A DNA stretch of 64,000 bases from Mangrovivirga halotolerans (GTDB taxonomy: Bacteria > Bacteroidota > Bacteroidia > Cytophagales > Cyclobacteriaceae). Under the pieces are notes generated by a model. It ran no database searches. It worked only from the letters and a program-made list of their open reading frames with translations, and was not told where the DNA came from. The stretch is taken from assembly GCF_026241165.1 (NCBI RefSeq), contig NZ_JAPFQN010000007.1, positions 160,736-224,735 on the forward strand, read 5' to 3'. A program made the translations under genes and the position numbers. Below are positions 54,301-61,935 of the stretch, one piece after another; within the stretch, counting starts at the first letter, position 1, and the number at the start of each line of letters is the position of its first letter.

Positions 54301-54366
54301 TATGAGTAAAATAAAACGGTAAACCTTTACGTATATATATGATGAATGCTTTTCGAGGCTATTCAT
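51322..54366 (-). CDS. Hybrid sensor histidine kinase with PAS, receiver and HPt domains
   Basis: A 1014-residue phosphorelay sensor. It has six to seven N-terminal helices (about 15-190), a coiled coil (about 195-245) and two PAS/PAC domains (about 260-370 and 380-500). The dimerisation domain has its phospho-His H515 in STMSHEIRTPLNA, and the ATPase domain has VTNLVSNAIKF, DTGIGIPKEK and GGTGLGLAITKRL. A receiver domain follows (VLVAEDNPVN, acceptor Asp in LILMDLQMPVMDG), then a C-terminal HPt (VVHKIKSMLKFLE). The whole relay chain is in one protein. The output regulator is not nearby; only the coupled small lipoprotein shares its transcript. Confidence 0.93.
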   Translation of the reverse strand: MNSLEKHSSYIYVKVYRFILLISLILLIALLMNAETYSSVIAGGLCFIALFMYYLIDPKGKFKISRHLLFYFYIFLVAVVTLSSEFLTTSHLVAFRYSVHIVLIASCIIPLLTGASLRSKINYYSNIVIILLLIALLDIVYPLIHDTDLWVSFSNHLLYGYYLVVALATFTLSHAFNYQITKYNLLKAKVDNIRIKNEELEEENNEYKTQLDQIGNDNKKLSRALFDKNADNEVLRDEIAYREQQLFESQRMTRTGVIEISLENQEVELSPILCELFNICSNSHRIDLETFVDTIDLDDSAKFFKAIEGASQGGNTFELEITHLTEDNTKKIFKYTGRPSYNERGIIKGVYSMVQDITDIKQREKLFYLKKQQLESFVKTVPVPLAMFDKEMNFIAASGKWVDDYNLREKEYLGRPYYDLFPNASQEWRNIHRRCLNGAIEYEEEEMIIDKKGNERWFRWEVRPWFDENYEIGGIIIFSEEITNWKIQENELIDSKKRAEESSEAKAFFLSTMSHEIRTPLNAVIGMTHLLLDESPKPEQIESLKTLKFSADNLLVLINDVLDFNKIEAGKISIENIDFSLPSLVSGIRQSLSPKAEEKNISFKVRIDMGIPDIVIGDQVRLGQVITNLVSNAIKFTDRGSVILDIGLESEDEESVFISFAVEDTGIGIPKEKHKLIFERFEQAGSDTTRKFGGTGLGLAITKRLLELMGSEINLESSYGEGSKFSFVLKLKKSSKLILGDGISELNSKNTGILKGIKVLVAEDNPVNLNIAKRFLQKWGMLIDTAINGEEAVEKASINEYDLILMDLQMPVMDGIKAARRIRAHTNSKVNRVPIIALTAHVLDEVREKVENAEMNDLISKPFHPADLYKKISKFVKTDRIKEPQEMIPGDLTEGLIKDSLINLQKIDYLTEGNQTFEEEFVNSYITQLEEFKVRYKSPYHEENFDVISDVVHKIKSMLKFLEANELLNLINNSRNALENGLTTEEKEGEVEKVFNTIDNIINLLKKRIDNVEI

Positions 54367-54460
54367 ATTTTAACTTTTGCAATAAAAATAGTAAGATATC
54401 AAAAATACATTCATTGAGAAATTAATATTAATCAAAACTTAGAAAATTAAATACAGAGTA

Positions 54461-54856
54461 ATGTTTAATTCAAATAAACAAAATATGGCAGCGGAAGATA
54501 AACAATCTGCCGGAGCCGGCAGTATAGTGAGCTCAGGAACCACATTGAAAGGCAATATCGAATCGAATGACCTTTTAAGGGTTGAAGGTAAAATAAATGG
54601 GGATATTCTTAAAGCTCCACGGGTAATCGTCGGATCTAAAGGAGAAGTTCACGGAAATATTACATGTGGCCAGCTCGATGTTGAAGGCACAATAGAAGGG
54701 AATGTGGCTTGTAAAAGCAAAGTAATATGTAAAAGTACTGCAAAGATCACTGGAGAAATTAAATCAAATGATCTCAAAGTCGAAGCTGGAGCCCTGATTA
54801 ACGGGAAAATTTCTATAGGCAACCAGCAAGAAAAACCAATGGCAACAAGTAAATAA
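54461..54856 (+). CDS. Bactofilin
   Basis: A 131-residue protein with a short disordered N-terminus followed by the bactofilin beta-helix (GTTLKGNIESNDLLRVEGKI, NGDILKAPRVIVGSKGEVHG, CGQLDVEGTIEGNVACKSKV), in which Gly-x-I/V turns repeat every 16-18 residues. Bactofilins self-assemble into filaments that organise cell-wall or envelope machinery. The N-terminus lacks a membrane anchor. The usual M23 peptidase partner is not adjacent. Confidence 0.93.
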   Translation: MFNSNKQNMAAEDKQSAGAGSIVSSGTTLKGNIESNDLLRVEGKINGDILKAPRVIVGSKGEVHGNITCGQLDVEGTIEGNVACKSKVICKSTAKITGEIKSNDLKVEAGALINGKISIGNQQEKPMATSK

Positions 54857-54879
54857 ATGAAATCTCAATAATAGTCTGC

Positions 54880-55350
54880 TTATAAATCCTCTGTTTTACG
54901 TAAATGAATCCACTTTCCATCCTTGTAAATTATGATTCGTGATTCTGTAATAGAATCTATTCCATATGTTACTATTTCAGTACGATCATTATAATATAAT
55001 GTGATGGAATTTTCTGTTTGAATAAATCTATCAAAATCAAGCCTTTGAACATTGGGGCAAATAGGAATAGCTTCTGCTGTTTCGTCAGGGTAAAAGATAA
55101 AATCGGTAGCCAGACGATCGATTTCATTGCCTTGCCCACAAGTGCTTCTGTCAATTATCATATCTCCGTTAGCACTATAAAGCGTGGCTTTTTCAAATTC
55201 CCAAACACCAACAAAATCAGAATCCGAGCGATAGGGTTCTTCAACAAAATCATCGGTACTGCACGATATTAAACTTGCACCAAATGCTAAAAGCAGAACC
55301 TTACTAAATAAATTTTTAAATATGTACAAATTTCCCATAGGCCATAGCAT
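54880..55350 (-). CDS. Lipocalin-like lipoprotein
   Basis: A 156-residue lipoprotein with a signal peptide ending GASLISC (Cys near residue 30) and an acidic run STDDF after it, a pattern compatible with surface export. The mature part is a compact beta-barrel candidate (VGVWEFEKATLYSANG, ATDFIFYPDETAEAIPICPN, IIYKDGKWIHLRKTE), like small lipocalin-like domains of Bacteroidota. The start may be an ATG four codons later (MGNLYIF) at 55338. No operon partner; function unknown. Confidence 0.72.
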   Translation of the reverse strand: MLWPMGNLYIFKNLFSKVLLLAFGASLISCSTDDFVEEPYRSDSDFVGVWEFEKATLYSANGDMIIDRSTCGQGNEIDRLATDFIFYPDETAEAIPICPNVQRLDFDRFIQTENSITLYYNDRTEIVTYGIDSITESRIIIYKDGKWIHLRKTEDL

Positions 55351-55610
55351 TTAAGATTAATAATCCTTAAATATTAATTGATTATAGTCTGCTGTGGTGG
55401 CTTTGATCTATTATAATATACGTAAAAAATCACTTTTGTTTTAATAAAATTTATAAAAAAAGGTTATATATAAGGGGTTAAATAAAGAAAATTGAACAAA
55501 ACTTATACCTCACCACTTAAATTGCAAAATATCGATAAGGAGATATGAATAAAAAAATATTTAGAATTTAATTACTAATTGTCAACAGCCATTAAAAATT
55601 AGCTGTTGAA

Positions 55611-56750
55611 TTACGCTGCCTGAACTTTGATCTTTCTTTTTGGAGATTTCGTCTTCCGGCCATACCAGATCAAAAGCCCGGTAACGGGCATCGATGCGAT
55701 GATTAAACTGAAAATAAAAGCCAGGAATTTACCTGGGATCCCACCTATGGCACCAACATGAACATCATAATTCAAGCGCATTATTAAATCTGCTGTTGAG
55801 GATTTATTATACCTGTTCCAAATATGGTCAACTTCCTTTTCTTCTAATGAATATTGATCAAAGTAACGGTAATCCATTTTCCAGTAAGTAGAAGCATCCG
55901 GATTTGCATTAGCAGCAATTGTAGTTAGTGAATCATGTGGTGGATGAATTTCAATCCATTCTGCCCTGGGATATTCCTTTTTCATAATTTCCCAAACTGT
56001 ATCGATTGATGGTTTATTATTATCTGTTTCATGATTTGTGCCAGAGAGTGGTTGAGAATAATTTTCAAATTTATCCCCTCCTGATATGCCAGTATAAACC
56101 ATATCCCGAAACCATTGAAAACCCCAGATTAACCCGGTAATCGCAAATAATGTCGCAAATACAGAAACATAAAAACCTAAAACGGTATGAAGATCAAAAT
56201 TGGTTCTTTTCCATTTCCCCTTAAATTTGATTTTAAATCTTTGGGATGAAGCTTTTTTATTTTTTGGCCACCACAAAATCAGCCCTGAAACAACAATTAA
56301 CAAAAAAATTAAGGTCGCTGAAGCTACCAGTGGCTGACCGATTTCATGCGGCAACCAAAGATAAAAGTGGCCATCTAAAACAATTCTGAAAAAGCTGCTT
56401 AGCTCATCTTTGACATGGATAATTTCCCCAGTATACGGGTTCAAATAAACAAAAAAATAATACTCATTTTCATTACTGTAAAATATTGCTTTTGCTGACC
56501 GGTTTTGATTGTAATACATTAATGCATGCAAAGACTTCTCCGGATACTTTTCCTTTACAATTTCCTGTAACTTCGAGGGCTCCAGTTTGTTTTGATCAGA
56601 ATTTTCAATAAACCTGTAAGGCTGGGTCAAATCCTGTATCTCTTCTTGAAATGCATAGAGACAGCCAGTTAAAGCAACTATGAATACTATTGGCCCGGTA
56701 ATGAAACCGAGCCAAAGATGTATCTTTCGTACTACTTTCTTGAAAGACAT
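55611..56750 (-). CDS. PepSY-domain membrane protein, probable siderophore-iron reductase
   Basis: A 379-residue inner-membrane protein with four helices and two PepSY-type periplasmic parts. It opens MSFKKVVRKIHLWLGFITGP, followed by IVFIVALTGCLYAFQEEI; a DGHFYLWLPHEIGQPLVA region contains His residues probably for haem. It ends IIASMPVTGLLIWYGRKTKS. Members next to TonB receptors are thought to reduce or release iron from siderophores. I start it at 56750, 2 bp after the receptor stop, rather than at an upstream ATG within the receptor gene. Co-transcribed with the receptor. Confidence 0.85.
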   Translation of the reverse strand: MSFKKVVRKIHLWLGFITGPIVFIVALTGCLYAFQEEIQDLTQPYRFIENSDQNKLEPSKLQEIVKEKYPEKSLHALMYYNQNRSAKAIFYSNENEYYFFVYLNPYTGEIIHVKDELSSFFRIVLDGHFYLWLPHEIGQPLVASATLIFLLIVVSGLILWWPKNKKASSQRFKIKFKGKWKRTNFDLHTVLGFYVSVFATLFAITGLIWGFQWFRDMVYTGISGGDKFENYSQPLSGTNHETDNNKPSIDTVWEIMKKEYPRAEWIEIHPPHDSLTTIAANANPDASTYWKMDYRYFDQYSLEEKEVDHIWNRYNKSSTADLIMRLNYDVHVGAIGGIPGKFLAFIFSLIIASMPVTGLLIWYGRKTKSPKRKIKVQAA

Positions 56751-56752
56751 AA

Positions 56753-59158
56753 TTAAAACCTGATATTTACTGTGAAACGGTAATTTCTTGGTGGTTCTAC
56801 TTGCCAATAGTAGAGTGTTAATCGCTCTTGCCCATTACTGGAGCCTACTGTAGTTGGGGCTCCTGAATAAAGATATTCATCCAAAATATTATTAACTGTC
56901 AGGTTAAAGCTCACATTTTCAATTGCATATCCCAATCCTCCGTCTAACCTGAAATAATCTGGTAAAGAGGCCTCTGTTTTATCAAAAATGAACCATGATG
57001 ATCTTTCTCCCTGATAACTGTACCCTAGCGATAACCTAAGGTTCTGTTTTAAAAGATCTCTTAAATTATAGGTCAACCAGGTATTATGAAGATGTTTTGT
57101 CGCTCCTGGAATGCGATTACCTACTAACTCAGGATTTGAATCTTTAGTGATTGAGCCATCTGTATATGCATAATTAAATATTAGCTGCAGATTTGGTATT
57201 ACTTCACCTCGTACATCTAGTTCAACTCCTTTAACTTTTTGCTGTCCTGTCTCCTTCTGATAGAATTGACCGGTAGGCTGGCCGTTAGAATCTAAAATCG
57301 GATGCTCTACATCAGTGGTTAAAACATTGTTCTTAGTTATTTGATATAGGGATAAGCCCATGTTCCATCGCCCATCAAACCAATCTTTTTTTACTCCGAT
57401 TTCTAAGTTATTTCCAACCACCGGATCAAACGGTCTGTTGTTATAACCTGTGCCAAAATTGGGTAAAAATGTCTCATCATATAAAAAATAGGTAGAAAGA
57501 TCACTTCTTACTGACCAACTAATACCAAATCTCGGAGTAAACATTTCATCCGACTTTGTACCTGAATACGGGTTAACAGTTTTGCTCTTATTGTATCTTC
57601 CCGCTAGTGTAACTCGAAGTTTGTCATTGAAAAAGCCTAGCTGGTCCTGAATGTAAAGGCCTGTATATCCATTATTATAATGTACTCCTCTTTCCTTGAT
57701 ATCATCAGTGCGGTCAAATTCAGGATAGTCATTGGCTGCAACCGTTCCATATTCGGGATCATAAATATTAAAATATCCTCCCATCGTTCCGCCCTGATTC
57801 CAATCGGCATAATAATCCTTATGATTTAAGTCAATGCCCGCCATTATTTGGTGAGAGATACTACCGGTTTGTTCACTTCCGTAAACAAAGACCTGCGAAT
57901 TTTTACTATCCCCTAATGCATCCCAGATACTTAGGTTTCTAATAATTAAACTATCATTATCAACATCAGCCATTCCCGGCCATATACTTTGACCCTCCTG
58001 CTGATATCTCATATATGAAACTTGTGCTATTAACTGCCATTTCTGGCTAATTTGATGTTCAACAGAGGCAAAAATGCTTTGATCCACCATGTCCACAGGA
58101 TCCATATTAGGTTCAGAAAGTGTAAAATTTGTTGACAGATCTCCATAACCTCTTCGAGAGAACGAATAATTGCTGCCAATAACATTTACTCTGGCAAATT
58201 GCTGATTGTATTCAAGTGTTAAAGTAGTCTGATCTGAAACCAGATACCTTAATACACCTGCAAACGAATACCGCTTGCTCTTTTCAAAATCTCGATACGA
58301 ACCTTTTGATTGTCCCATGACATTGAATCGATATAATAACTTACCATCCTTAGATAATTTACCATCAAGGTCAGTGGTTAATCTGTATGTATCAAAACTA
58401 CCAAGGGACATGGAAACTGCTCCACCTGGTATTCCGGTTGGCTTTTTGGTTACAACATTATAAAAGCCACCAGGCTCTCCATTTGCCAACATAAATCCTG
58501 CAGGTCCTTTTACAAATTCAATCCGCTCTACCATACTCATATCTTCAGAGAGCGGGCCCCAATTACTAATCTGTACATTCATTCCGTTTCTAAAGGGGGT
58601 GGCTCGACTTCCTCTGACATTTATTCTAGCATAAGTTTCCCAATGCTCTAGTCGCTGAGCTCCACTTATGTTTCTCTCAATGCCATCAGTCATTTCAAAA
58701 ATTTGCTGATCATTTAATAGAGAACCGGTAACTGTTTGAATATTTTGAGGAGTTTCAAGTATTGGAGTCTGAATCCTTAATGAAGAAGAAGGTAATTCAG
58801 TATAATACTTATTCCTTTCTGAAGAAATGATGACTTCGTTTAATGTTTGAAGGGATTCTTCAAGTGTAAAAAATATGCGAGTGATTGCATCTTGATTCAC
58901 ACTGATTTTCTTGCTTTGAGCATCCAGTCCAACAAACGAAGCAATAATTTTATATTCGCCAGCCGTTACATTCTGTATTAAAAATTGACCCGACTCATCA
59001 GAAACGGCACCTTTTGTAGTCCCCTCTATACTAATATTTACGAATGCGGCTGGTTTGCCGTCTGCTGTTTCTACTTTACCTTGAACTGTTCCACTTTGAG
59101 CACTCATAGTAAAAGCGAACAAGGATAGAATAAATAAAAAAAGACTTTTATGTTTCAT
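56753..59158 (-). CDS. TonB-dependent siderophore receptor with CarboxypepD_reg-like N-terminus
   Basis: An 801-residue outer-membrane protein. It has a signal peptide (cleavage after MSA, about residue 20) and a carboxypeptidase-regulatory-like domain (SGTVQGKVETADGKPAAFVN). The plug has the siderophore-receptor pattern (ETPQNIQTVTGSLLNDQQIF, then VERIEFVKGPAGFMLANGEP, GGFYNVVTKKPTG), and the barrel ends in the Phe-terminal strand PRNYRFTVNIRF. It is typical of ferric siderophore receptors of the FhuA/FpvA/FoxA kind. It is followed by a PepSY protein, and an iron-type palindrome lies 43 bp upstream. Confidence 0.92.
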   Translation of the reverse strand: MKHKSLFLFILSLFAFTMSAQSGTVQGKVETADGKPAAFVNISIEGTTKGAVSDESGQFLIQNVTAGEYKIIASFVGLDAQSKKISVNQDAITRIFFTLEESLQTLNEVIISSERNKYYTELPSSSLRIQTPILETPQNIQTVTGSLLNDQQIFEMTDGIERNISGAQRLEHWETYARINVRGSRATPFRNGMNVQISNWGPLSEDMSMVERIEFVKGPAGFMLANGEPGGFYNVVTKKPTGIPGGAVSMSLGSFDTYRLTTDLDGKLSKDGKLLYRFNVMGQSKGSYRDFEKSKRYSFAGVLRYLVSDQTTLTLEYNQQFARVNVIGSNYSFSRRGYGDLSTNFTLSEPNMDPVDMVDQSIFASVEHQISQKWQLIAQVSYMRYQQEGQSIWPGMADVDNDSLIIRNLSIWDALGDSKNSQVFVYGSEQTGSISHQIMAGIDLNHKDYYADWNQGGTMGGYFNIYDPEYGTVAANDYPEFDRTDDIKERGVHYNNGYTGLYIQDQLGFFNDKLRVTLAGRYNKSKTVNPYSGTKSDEMFTPRFGISWSVRSDLSTYFLYDETFLPNFGTGYNNRPFDPVVGNNLEIGVKKDWFDGRWNMGLSLYQITKNNVLTTDVEHPILDSNGQPTGQFYQKETGQQKVKGVELDVRGEVIPNLQLIFNYAYTDGSITKDSNPELVGNRIPGATKHLHNTWLTYNLRDLLKQNLRLSLGYSYQGERSSWFIFDKTEASLPDYFRLDGGLGYAIENVSFNLTVNNILDEYLYSGAPTTVGSSNGQERLTLYYWQVEPPRNYRFTVNIRF

Positions 59159-59201
59159 AATACTTTGCTTTAACGCTGTTAATTATGATGCAAAAGTCTT
59201 A

Positions 59202-59218
59202 TTTAGAATCATTCTAAA
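59202..59218. promoter_or_regulatory. Palindromic operator upstream of the siderophore receptor
   Basis: TTTAGAAT-C-ATTCTAAA is a perfect 8-1-8 palindrome that includes the 7-1-7 layout of Fur-family boxes. On the minus strand it lies between the likely -33 and -7 elements (GACTTTTG at 59192-59199, one mismatch to the consensus), so a bound protein would repress. Confidence 0.65.
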
Positions 59219-59287
59219 CAATACCGCTAAATAGGGAAAATATATTACCTTCTGGCAGGTAGTATACCCTGGATAAGGTATATATCT

Positions 59288-59935
59288 CTACTTATTTACC
59301 AGCTTGTTATCAAAGGCGTACCTAACCAACTCAGCCAGGGAACTTATCCCTAATTTTTTCATGATATTTTTTCTGTGAGTTTGAACTGTATGAATACTTA
59401 AGTAAAATTTACTAGCTATTTCACTATTGCTCAATCCTTCTGCCAGGGCAATTGTAACTTCAAGTTCGCGGGGTGAGAGACCTGTGGATATTTCTTTTTT
59501 ACTAATAGGATCTGAAGAGGTAGATATTTGATTTGACACTATTAAATTTACTACCCTTTTACAATAAAACTTTTCACCAACGCTAGTTGAAGAAATGCTT
59601 TCTTTTATTTCATTAGCACTACATTCCGGACTGATAAATCCTTCCAAATTATATTTTAATAGCTCAAAGAAATTATCACTCCCATTAAATGAAGAAATAA
59701 CTAGAATTGGAACATTAAATTCTGTTTTTATTTTCTCAACATAACTTATTTCTGGAAGGTAATGATTATCAAAATCTATGATTAAAACCGAACATTCATT
59801 TTGCAGGACTTTTCTTAATTCATTTAGCGATTTTGGTATGACAATCCTGGTGTCAAAGTTTTCAGATATAATTGATTTCAACCCCAGATTGAGAAGTGTA
59901 TGTTTGCTTGATATCACTATGGAAGGATCCTGCAT
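59288..59935 (-). CDS. LuxR-type regulator with degenerate receiver domain
   Basis: A 215-residue NarL-like regulator. The N-terminal receiver-like domain (1-115) keeps the central Asp in SVLIIDFDNHYLP. The acidic pair usually found at the end of the first strand is replaced by ISSKHT, so normal phosphorylation is doubtful. The C-terminal helix-turn-helix is complete (LSPRELEVTIALAEGLSNSE, then KFYLSIHTVQTHRKNIMKKL). It lies directly upstream of, and on the same strand as, the siderophore receptor, and has its own copy of the receptor's palindrome. It is probably a local regulator of iron uptake. Confidence 0.87.
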   Translation of the reverse strand: MQDPSIVISSKHTLLNLGLKSIISENFDTRIVIPKSLNELRKVLQNECSVLIIDFDNHYLPEISYVEKIKTEFNVPILVISSFNGSDNFFELLKYNLEGFISPECSANEIKESISSTSVGEKFYCKRVVNLIVSNQISTSSDPISKKEISTGLSPRELEVTIALAEGLSNSEIASKFYLSIHTVQTHRKNIMKKLGISSLAELVRYAFDNKLVNK

Positions 59936-59952
59936 GGGTTTAATTAAATTTA

Positions 59953-59969
59953 TTTAGACTTATTCTAAA
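59953..59969. promoter_or_regulatory. Palindromic operator upstream of the LuxR-type regulator
   Basis: TTTAGACT-T-ATTCTAAA matches the receptor operator with one mismatch pair and lies 18 bp before the regulator start. On the minus strand it sits just past a near -7 box (TTATTTTG, 59973-59980), covering the likely transcription start. Confidence 0.6.
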
Positions 59970-59995
59970 TAGCAAAATAACATCTTATTAATAAA

Positions 59996-60027
59996 AAAAG
60001 CAATACCCTGTCTAAGGTATTGCTTTT
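59996..60027 (-). terminator. Terminator after dodecin
   Basis: AAAAGCAATACC and GGTATTGCTTTT form a perfect 12-bp stem with an 8-nt loop 26 bp beyond the dodecin stop codon; on the minus strand it is followed by T residues. Confidence 0.85.
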
Positions 60028-60052
60028 AAGGTTCTAGCACGTTGAGGAAAAG

Positions 60053-60256
60053 TTAACCATTTATCTCAAAAGAGATTTTGGCATTCACACCATAACTTAT
60101 GATTTTATCTCCTTCAACATTTCCATTCATATTTTCAATATAAATAGATTTGATATTTTTAACTGTTTTGGATGCTTCTTTCACAGCATTTGCTGCAGCA
60201 TCATCAAAGCTTTTGTTCGAAGTGGCGATTACTTCTATCACTTTTACAATTCCCAT
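60053..60256 (-). CDS. Dodecin family flavin-binding protein
   Basis: A 67-residue protein of the dodecin family: VKVIEVIATSNKSFDDAAAN, then the amphipathic helix AVKEASKTVKNIKSIYIENM and the closing strand YGVNAKISFEING. Dodecins form hollow 12-mers that store or buffer riboflavin and FMN in the cytoplasm. Length is right. Monocistronic with its own terminator. Whether it keeps the flavin-sandwiching Trp is doubtful: no Trp is present in the sequence, so it may bind another ligand or be a calcium-type variant. Confidence 0.87.
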   Translation of the reverse strand: MGIVKVIEVIATSNKSFDDAAANAVKEASKTVKNIKSIYIENMNGNVEGDKIISYGVNAKISFEING

Positions 60257-60437
60257 AATTCAGTTGGTTTATTTTATTATTTGGATGATAAATTAAGTGC
60301 TCAGTAGATTTCCAAGCAGGTACTTATAAGTTACAAAAAATGTAACTATTATTCTATTGTATTATATTTTTCATATATAAATATTGTTGTTCAATGGCAT
60401 ATTTTTACTAGATTAATAGAACAAATCCAGGAATAAC

Positions 60438-60887
60438 ATGCCTCAGGAAATTAGTTTTCAGTTATTTACACTTTTAGATGTCCTTATAGCAACTATTTTG
60501 TGTGCTGCGGTAGGATATGAAAGGGAAAGCGCTGAAAAACCTGCTGGACTTAGGACAAATATGATAGTGGGAGGAGCTGCTTGCCTGATTGTGTCATTAA
60601 CAATCCCGTTAGTTGATTTTGTACAGATCAAAAATGTCGGAGATATAATTAGAACTGATCCGATAAGGGTTCTTCAGGCTCTTGTCGTTGGTGTTAGTTT
60701 CATTGGCGCCGGAACAATTCTAAAAAAGAGTGAAGATGTGAAAGGTCTGACAACTGCTGCAACCCTATTGTTTTCCCTTGGAATAGGTATTTCAATAGCA
60801 CTAGATCAATATTACATAGCAGTAGGTGTCACTCTTCTAATATTAATAATTAACAGACTCATGGCTAAAATCTTGGATCTAAATTAA
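60438..60887 (+). CDS. MgtC/SapB family membrane protein
   Basis: A 149-residue protein with four to five membrane helices. The family motif is LLDVLIATILCAAVGYERES followed by KPAGLRTNMIVGGAACLIV, with the conserved RTD/PIRV region (RTDPIRVLQALVVGVSFIGA) after it. It lacks the C-terminal ACT-like domain of MgtC proper, as SapB-type members do. MgtC acts in magnesium and phosphate adaptation by touching F1F0 ATPase; the role of short members is unknown. The CHAD gene follows 9 bp later. Confidence 0.92.
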   Translation: MPQEISFQLFTLLDVLIATILCAAVGYERESAEKPAGLRTNMIVGGAACLIVSLTIPLVDFVQIKNVGDIIRTDPIRVLQALVVGVSFIGAGTILKKSEDVKGLTTAATLLFSLGIGISIALDQYYIAVGVTLLILIINRLMAKILDLN

Positions 60888-60896
60888 TACTAATCA

Positions 60897-61763
60897 ATGT
60901 TTGATATTTCAAACCAAATAAAAGCCTACTTAAAAGAGAATGCAGAATCAGTTATTGAAATAATTGACGATTCTGAATCTGATGTCAAAATAAAAATACA
61001 TGAAATAAGAAAATGCCTCAAAAAACTAAGAGCAGCCTTGCGTTTAATTCGAGGTAATTTTGATGAGTATAAAAAATACAATGTGATTTACAGGGATGCT
61101 GGAAGAAAATTATCCCTGGCTCGTGATGCAACTTCCGTAATTGAAGCGCTAGAGAATCTAAAATCGACTTACAACAACCAATTATACAAAAACACATTTA
61201 AGTCTTTCACAAACTTTATAGTAGAAAAAAGAGATCGTTTGCATGATTTGAAAAATATGGAAAGAATCTTTCAGGAGATAAAAAACGATATTCTTGAGAC
61301 ATTGCAAAAAATGGAAGTTTGGGAAATTGAAAACTCTTTTGCTTTCATTAAACCCGGTATGATTAAGGTTTATAAAAGAGGGAAAAAAGCCTATAATCGA
61401 TGTTGTGAAGATGCTTCACCTCCTAAACTTCATGAATGGCGAAAAAGAGCTAAATATTTAAGATATCAACTGAGAATCATAATCCCTTTGTGGCCTGAAA
61501 TAATTGATCCCCTGGAAGATGAATATCACAAGCTAACTGATTTCCTAGGTGACGACAGGGACCTGTTTATGCTAGAAAATGTTGTTGATAACAACGAGCA
61601 CCATTTTGCATCTGAAGAAGATAGTAAACTTTTAAAAGCCATAATTAGCTCTCAAAGAAGAGAATATCAAATGGAGGCGATTAAATACGGAAAAAAACTA
61701 TACTCCTTACCTAAAAAGGAATTCACCGAATGGCTAGGATCTTCCTACACACAAGTTAAATAA
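60897..61763 (+). CDS. CHAD-domain protein
   Basis: A 288-residue helical protein with the duplicated CHAD fold. Conserved basic helices are VKIKIHEIRKCLKKLRAALR near residue 30 and KLHEWRKRAKYLRYQLRIII near 178, with LTDFLGDDRDLFML between later helices. CHAD domains bind polyphosphate through such positively charged faces. It starts 9 bp after the MgtC/SapB gene, which suggests a shared response to phosphate or magnesium status. No polyphosphate kinase or CYTH domain is present. Confidence 0.93.
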   Translation: MFDISNQIKAYLKENAESVIEIIDDSESDVKIKIHEIRKCLKKLRAALRLIRGNFDEYKKYNVIYRDAGRKLSLARDATSVIEALENLKSTYNNQLYKNTFKSFTNFIVEKRDRLHDLKNMERIFQEIKNDILETLQKMEVWEIENSFAFIKPGMIKVYKRGKKAYNRCCEDASPPKLHEWRKRAKYLRYQLRIIIPLWPEIIDPLEDEYHKLTDFLGDDRDLFMLENVVDNNEHHFASEEDSKLLKAIISSQRREYQMEAIKYGKKLYSLPKKEFTEWLGSSYTQVK

Positions 61764-61935
61764 CTCATTTTCAAATGATTAAGTGAATTCATTTTCACTA
61801 ATTTGTTGAATAAATTACACAGTCTATTCCCTTCAACACATTTTAAGTAACTATAAATTTGTTTAATAGCAGATCCAGTCTTTGGCATAAATTTTTCACT
61901 TATATAACTGATTTTGAATCAAAAAAAATAATATT

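Noticed and set aside
54972..55154. Second frame inside the lipocalin-like lipoprotein gene
   Set aside because: Same-strand shadow frame without a start context; the longer frame has a signal peptide and lipobox.
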